Assembly: GCF_003688915.1 (NCBI RefSeq)
Contig: NZ_REFU01000001.1
Coordinates: 3,906,001-3,970,000, forward strand
Reading direction: 5' to 3'
Source of the DNA: Rhodococcus sp. SBT000017
GTDB taxonomy: Bacteria; Actinomycetota; Actinomycetes; Mycobacteriales; Mycobacteriaceae
DNA length: 64,000 nucleotides
In this document: positions 60,793-64,000 of the stretch, one piece after another
How positions within the stretch are numbered: the stretch's first letter is position 1
How the letters are laid out: every line of letters begins with the position of its first letter
Notes under the pieces: generated by a model
Databases searched by the model: none
The model's input: the letters and a program-made list of their open reading frames with translations, nothing else
Told to the model about the DNA's origin: nothing
Program-made: the position numbers and the translations under genes

Positions 60793-61937
60793 TCAACGAC
60801 CTCGACATCGAGGACCTGTACGAGAACGCGCCATGCGGTTATCTCTCGGTTCTTCCGGACATGCGAATCGTGAGACTGAACTCGACGCTGGCGAACTGGC
60901 TCGGCTTCGACGTCGACGCCCTGATCGGTACCGACTTCACCCAACTTCTCACCGCCGGTGGCCGGATCCACTACGAGACCCATTTCGGCCCGATTCTGCG
61001 GATGTACGGCCAGCTCGACGGCATTGCCATCGACTTCGTGACGTCCGATCGCCGACGGCTGCCCGTGTTCATGACCGCGAACGTCAAGACCGACGAGACG
61101 GGCACGCCGGTACTGATTCGCATCACCGCGCTCGACGCCAGGGACCGTCGCACCTACGAACGCGAGTTGCTCGAGTCCCGAACGCGAGCGGAGCTGCTGG
61201 CGAAGACACTGCAGCGGTCGCTGCTGCCGCCTGCCCTGCTGCCGCCGTCGGGAATGACCGCTGCCGCGCACTATCACGCGGCATCGAGCGACGAGGTGGG
61301 TGGAGATTTCTACGATCTGTTCCCGCTGTCGGACGACCGCTGGGGATTCTTCCTCGGCGACGTGTGCGGCAAGGGTGCGTCGGCCGCAGCCGTGACGTCG
61401 TTGACGCGGTACACCCTGCGCGCAGCCGCGGTGTACGACCACGACCCGGTCGCTGTTCTGCACAATCTGGATTCGGTTCTGCGGCAGGAGTTCCGCGAGA
61501 ACAACGCGCAGTTCTGCACTGCGGTGTTCGGGGTGCTCAGCCGCTCGGCCGGAGGATTCGAGGTGTCGATGGCCAGCGGCGGTCATCCGCCTCCGCTGGT
61601 GATGCGGGCCGACGGCAGCGCGCACTACGTCCACATGACGGGTGGGCAACTCGTCGGAATTCTGCGTCACGCGCGGTTCGTGCCTGCCACCGTCACATTG
61701 AGCGCAGGCGACACACTGATGCTCTACACCGACGGCCTCACCGAGGCCCGGGTGGGCACAGGTCGATACGACGACGAGGGCGCGCTGCTCGAGTTCGCGA
61801 CCGCCAACGCCCCGGCGGCACCGGCGGCAATCGTCGAGAATCTGCGGGTCCTGCTGAACAGCTTCGGCGACGGGTTGGCCGACGACGCAGCAGTGATGGC
61901 GCTGGGAGTGTCGTCAGTCGAGAGCGGCGAGGGCTGA
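60789..61937 (+). CDS. rsbP: RsbP-like PAS-PP2C phosphatase
   Basis: This 382-residue protein has a PAS domain at about residues 8-120 (ENAPCGYLSVLPDMRIVRLNSTLANWLGFD, split around residue 20-40). A helical linker follows (RTYERELLESRTRAELLAKTLQRSLLPPAL), then a SpoIIE/PP2C phosphatase domain at about 155-380. That domain has the metal Asp residues in DEVGGDFYDLF, LGDVCGKGASAAA, YTDGLTEARVG and LADDAAVMALG. It would dephosphorylate an anti-anti-sigma factor when energy is low. The start is a GTG in a GTGA overlap with rsbQ. It overlaps the convergent STAS gene by 24 bases. Confidence 0.88.
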   Translation: MINDLDIEDLYENAPCGYLSVLPDMRIVRLNSTLANWLGFDVDALIGTDFTQLLTAGGRIHYETHFGPILRMYGQLDGIAIDFVTSDRRRLPVFMTANVKTDETGTPVLIRITALDARDRRTYERELLESRTRAELLAKTLQRSLLPPALLPPSGMTAAAHYHAASSDEVGGDFYDLFPLSDDRWGFFLGDVCGKGASAAAVTSLTRYTLRAAAVYDHDPVAVLHNLDSVLRQEFRENNAQFCTAVFGVLSRSAGGFEVSMASGGHPPPLVMRADGSAHYVHMTGGQLVGILRHARFVPATVTLSAGDTLMLYTDGLTEARVGTGRYDDEGALLEFATANAPAAPAAIVENLRVLLNSFGDGLADDAAVMALGVSSVESGEG

Positions 61938-62273
61938 CGCCAGATCTGCGTGCAGCGCGAATTCCTGATCGAGACCCATCAGTTTGATCGGGCGGCTGGT
62001 GGTCGGCCCATCGGCGACGACCGAGAAGGCAACGGTGTCCCCGTGGTCCTTCTGGGTCGTTGCCAGCACGGTCATGGCAGCCGAGGCCAAGAACGAGACC
62101 TTGCTCAGATCGACGATCAATGCAGCAGGCGTGGTGGAAATCTGTGCGTCGATCGCGCTCGACAGTGAGGGGGCCGTGGTGACGTCGAGTTCACCGGCGA
62201 CCGCGATGACGGCCGCGCGCCCGTCGTTGCTGGACTGGATGGAAAATCCGGCGGTGTTCGTATCGGCTGGCAT
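61914..62273 (-). CDS. STAS-domain anti-anti-sigma-like protein
   Basis: This 119-residue protein has an AGGAG site six bases before the ATG and a single STAS domain: RAAVIAVAGELDVTTAPSLSSAI, then LIVDLSKVSFLASAAMTVLATTQ. The Ser in FLASAAM aligns with the phosphorylated Ser of RsbV/SpoIIAA (usually DSS or DSSG), though the preceding Asp is replaced by Ala. It may be the phospho-target of the RsbP-like phosphatase it converges on. Alternatively, being 67 bases downstream of an MCE gene on the same strand, it could act like MlaB, a STAS protein in MCE transport systems. Confidence 0.82.
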   Translation of the reverse strand: MPADTNTAGFSIQSSNDGRAAVIAVAGELDVTTAPSLSSAIDAQISTTPAALIVDLSKVSFLASAAMTVLATTQKDHGDTVAFSVVADGPTTSRPIKLMGLDQEFALHADLASALAALD

Positions 62274-62340
62274 CTGCACTCCTGAATCGTTACCCGCCGC
62301 GCTCGTCGACGGGGCATGCGGACCATTCAATCAGTAGGTC

Positions 62341-63672
62341 CTATTGGAACGTGACCTGCGTTCCTCTGAGTGCGGGAGCGCCGACCGTCGTGGTCCAGGA
62401 CGGCACTGCGTCGGGCTCGATTCCCGTGGCCCCGCCGTAGACGACGGCCAAGGTCTGCTGCTCGGTGACCGAGTTCGCGTACGAGGCGGGCACGGGGGAG
62501 AGCTGCGGAACCGGAAGCGACGGAATGTCCTGTTCACCGGGGTTTCTCGACGGCACCTGGTACGAGCCGTCGTTGGGGGAACTGCCCGGGTACTGCGGGA
62601 AGTACTCTCCGGCCGAGCGGTCGAGCGAGGAGTAACAGGTCGGTCCGCGATTCTGCTCGAACAATCGCGGCTCGTCCTGGTTCGGTAGGTACCGACCCTT
62701 CGGATTGACGAACGGCATCGAGACGTTGATGCCGGGGTACTCGTCGCCGACACCGGTGACGATCCTGCCGCGCCTGGCCCCCTCCGCGAATTGGGCGACG
62801 GTGCAGTCGAGAGCCGGGGAGAACTCGGCGAGCACCTCGAGTGCTTCGCGGGAATTCGCGGCCAGCCCGATGATGTCCGCGGAGTTGGCATCGAGGAAGT
62901 CGGCGGTGGTGTTGGAGGCGGATGTCAAAGACGCGTAGAGCGTCTCGAGGGCCGGGCGCTTCTCGACGACGGTATTTCCGGTGGTCCGCAGGTTGTCCAG
63001 TGCGTTGATCAACTCGGGGGCCGCATCGGCGTAGGTCTGCGAGAAGTCGGCGAGCCCGCGCAGGTCCTCCTGGATTGCGGGCAATTCGGTGTTGAGCCCG
63101 GCAAAGATGTTCTCGAGTCTGTCGATCGTGAGGCCGAGCTCTTCGCCGCGACCGCTCAGGCCCTGTGCGAGCGCGCCGAGGGTGTTCGACAGGTCCTCCG
63201 GCGGCACGGCCTGGAGCAGCGGCAACAGGCCGTCGAGCACCTGCCCTACCTCGATGGCGTTGCCGCTGCGGTCCTGCTTCAACACCGTGCCCTCGGTGAT
63301 GGGCGACCCCGGCCTGCCGTCCGGCAACTCCAACGCGACGTAGCGCTCGCCGAACAGTGTCTTCGGCAGCAGTCGCGCGGTGGCGTTCGACGGAATCATC
63401 TCGGCCATGTCCGGTTCGATGGCCAATTCCGAGGTGACGACGCCACCTGCCGTCGTCGCAGATCGCACTTCGCCGACGATCAGGCCGCGTACTTTGACAT
63501 CTGCGTTGCGGGGAAGTGCGTTGCCGACGCTGTCGGTTTCGAGGGAGACCGTCACCACGTCCTTGAACGTCTTGTTGTACGAGGTGACGCTCCACCCGAC
63601 GAACACGACGATGAGCACGACGAGAGCGATTCCGAGGAGTCGGTTCTGGACCGGCGAGGGGGAGCCGGTCAT
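62341..63672 (-). CDS. Orphan MCE-family protein
   Basis: This 443-residue exported or anchored lipid-transport protein has an N-terminal helix (residues 12-32, LLGIALVVLIVVFVGWSV). An MlaD/MCE domain follows at about 38-120 (TVSLETDSVGNALPRNADVKVRGLIVGEV, then ATARLLPKTLFGERYVALELP). Next comes the helical MCE-associated region at about 140-290, and a Pro-rich C-terminal tail with a few Cys. Mce proteins normally come in six-gene operons after two YrbE genes; here only one gene is present. The ATG has no strong ribosome-binding site. It is followed by a STAS gene. Confidence 0.87.
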   Translation of the reverse strand: MTGSPSPVQNRLLGIALVVLIVVFVGWSVTSYNKTFKDVVTVSLETDSVGNALPRNADVKVRGLIVGEVRSATTAGGVVTSELAIEPDMAEMIPSNATARLLPKTLFGERYVALELPDGRPGSPITEGTVLKQDRSGNAIEVGQVLDGLLPLLQAVPPEDLSNTLGALAQGLSGRGEELGLTIDRLENIFAGLNTELPAIQEDLRGLADFSQTYADAAPELINALDNLRTTGNTVVEKRPALETLYASLTSASNTTADFLDANSADIIGLAANSREALEVLAEFSPALDCTVAQFAEGARRGRIVTGVGDEYPGINVSMPFVNPKGRYLPNQDEPRLFEQNRGPTCYSSLDRSAGEYFPQYPGSSPNDGSYQVPSRNPGEQDIPSLPVPQLSPVPASYANSVTEQQTLAVVYGGATGIEPDAVPSWTTTVGAPALRGTQVTFQ

Positions 63673-63802
63673 GGGTAAGTCGCAACGACAACAACAGCCA
63701 TGTCGCGAACCTTAGTGGTACACAACGTCACACTTACTACCGAAGATTGGTTTGTGAGATGGACCTAGCACTTCGGTAGAAATGTGACAGGGACCACGAT
63801 TG

Positions 63803-64000
63803 TCAGTCGGCGATCAGCCGGGGTGCGTGGAACCAACCACCCTGCCCGCCTTCGCGCTGCCGGCCGATGACGTAAGTCCCCGGCGCGATTCCGGTGGCTC
63901 CGTGTTCGGGATGAATGAGGTATGCCGTCTGCGAGTTGGTCAGGATGCCCAGGGCCAGACCTCGGACGTCGTGCACGGGACTGGCCCACGAGCAGAAGCC
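63803..64000 (-). CDS. 3' end of an unrecognised gene
   Basis: The minus strand is open from the window edge to a TGA, giving the last 65 residues of a protein. The sequence begins GFCSWASPVHDVRGLALG, continues with LIHPEHGATGIAPGTYVIGRQRE and ends with GWFHAPRLIAD. The HPEHG-N-APGTYVIGRQRE pattern looks like a small beta-rich domain seen in phage-like or regulatory proteins. I cannot name it. The start lies outside the window, so the length and role are unknown. It is not a YrbE or MCE protein. Confidence 0.5.
   Translation of the reverse strand, partial: GFCSWASPVHDVRGLALGILTNSQTAYLIHPEHGATGIAPGTYVIGRQREGGQGGWFHAPRLIAD

Noticed and set aside
62341..64000. A full mce operon
   Set aside because: Neither YrbE permease genes nor further MCE genes flank the single MCE gene. 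The gene upstream is unrelated.
1..64000. CRISPR arrays, tRNA or rRNA genes, insertion sequences, prophage
   Set aside because: No regularly spaced repeats, tRNA-like folds, transposase motifs or phage structural genes were seen on either strand.

Overview
The window reads as chromosomal DNA of a GC-rich, mycolic-acid-containing actinobacterium, most likely Rhodococcus or a close relative. The signs are an MspA-type porin, an MCE-family protein, a DUF3068 (PorA-like) membrane protein, a leucine-catabolism cluster in the mycobacterial gene order (citE, maoC, fadE19, accA1, accD1 with a divergent TetR), frequent GTG starts and many four-base ATGA/GTGA stop-start overlaps. No tRNA, rRNA, CRISPR array or insertion sequence was seen.

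Region 1 (0.4-5.2 kb) is an accessory locus on the plus strand. It holds an MspA-like porin, a small secreted protein, a two-span membrane protein, a 768-residue Sec-exported polymorphic toxin with a toxin-24-like domain and unusual C-terminal repeats, and two tandem paralogous genes that are probably immunity genes. Region 2 (5.2-11.8 kb) contains a deletion remnant of a nitrilase gene, an EEP-family hydrolase, a BCCT transporter, a frameshifted secreted-protein gene, small exported proteins, a class A beta-lactamase and a MarR regulator. Region 3 (11.9-18.6 kb) is the leucine/3-methylcrotonyl-CoA degradation operon with its TetR regulator.

Region 4 (18.7-27.1 kb) is the most novel part. A four-gene redox operon (azoreductase-like flavoprotein, P-loop ATPase, quinone oxidoreductase, XRE regulator) faces an HxlR regulator and a compact minus-strand gene set: AvrD-family protein, KAS III, acyl carrier protein and LLM oxidoreductase, with an MFS exporter upstream. 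AvrD of Pseudomonas makes syringolides from a sugar and a beta-ketoacyl chain, and a KAS III/ACP pair would make exactly that kind of chain. This looks like a small, undescribed biosynthetic cluster for an acylated-sugar or butyrolactone-like signal.

Region 5 (27.4-45.4 kb) carries transporters (MFS, NicT-type nickel/cobalt), an exported lipase, an extradiol ring-cleavage operon (hydroxylase, dioxygenase, FAH-family hydrolase, SDR) with a divergent TetR, and a diiron-like protein/reductase/Baeyer-Villiger monooxygenase/SDR operon with another divergent TetR. A further TetR gene and an amine oxidase plus SRPBCC pair follow.

Region 6 (45.4-56.1 kb) holds two acyl-CoA degradation operons (ALDH and FadD; acyl-CoA dehydrogenase, thiolase, FadB and TetR) that share one palindromic operator, followed by pobR-pobA for 4-hydroxybenzoate. 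Region 7 (56-64 kb) has an SGNH hydrolase, an amidase, an NmrA-like SDR, an RsbQ-RsbP energy-stress pair facing a STAS-domain protein, an orphan MCE protein and the 3' end of an unrecognised gene.
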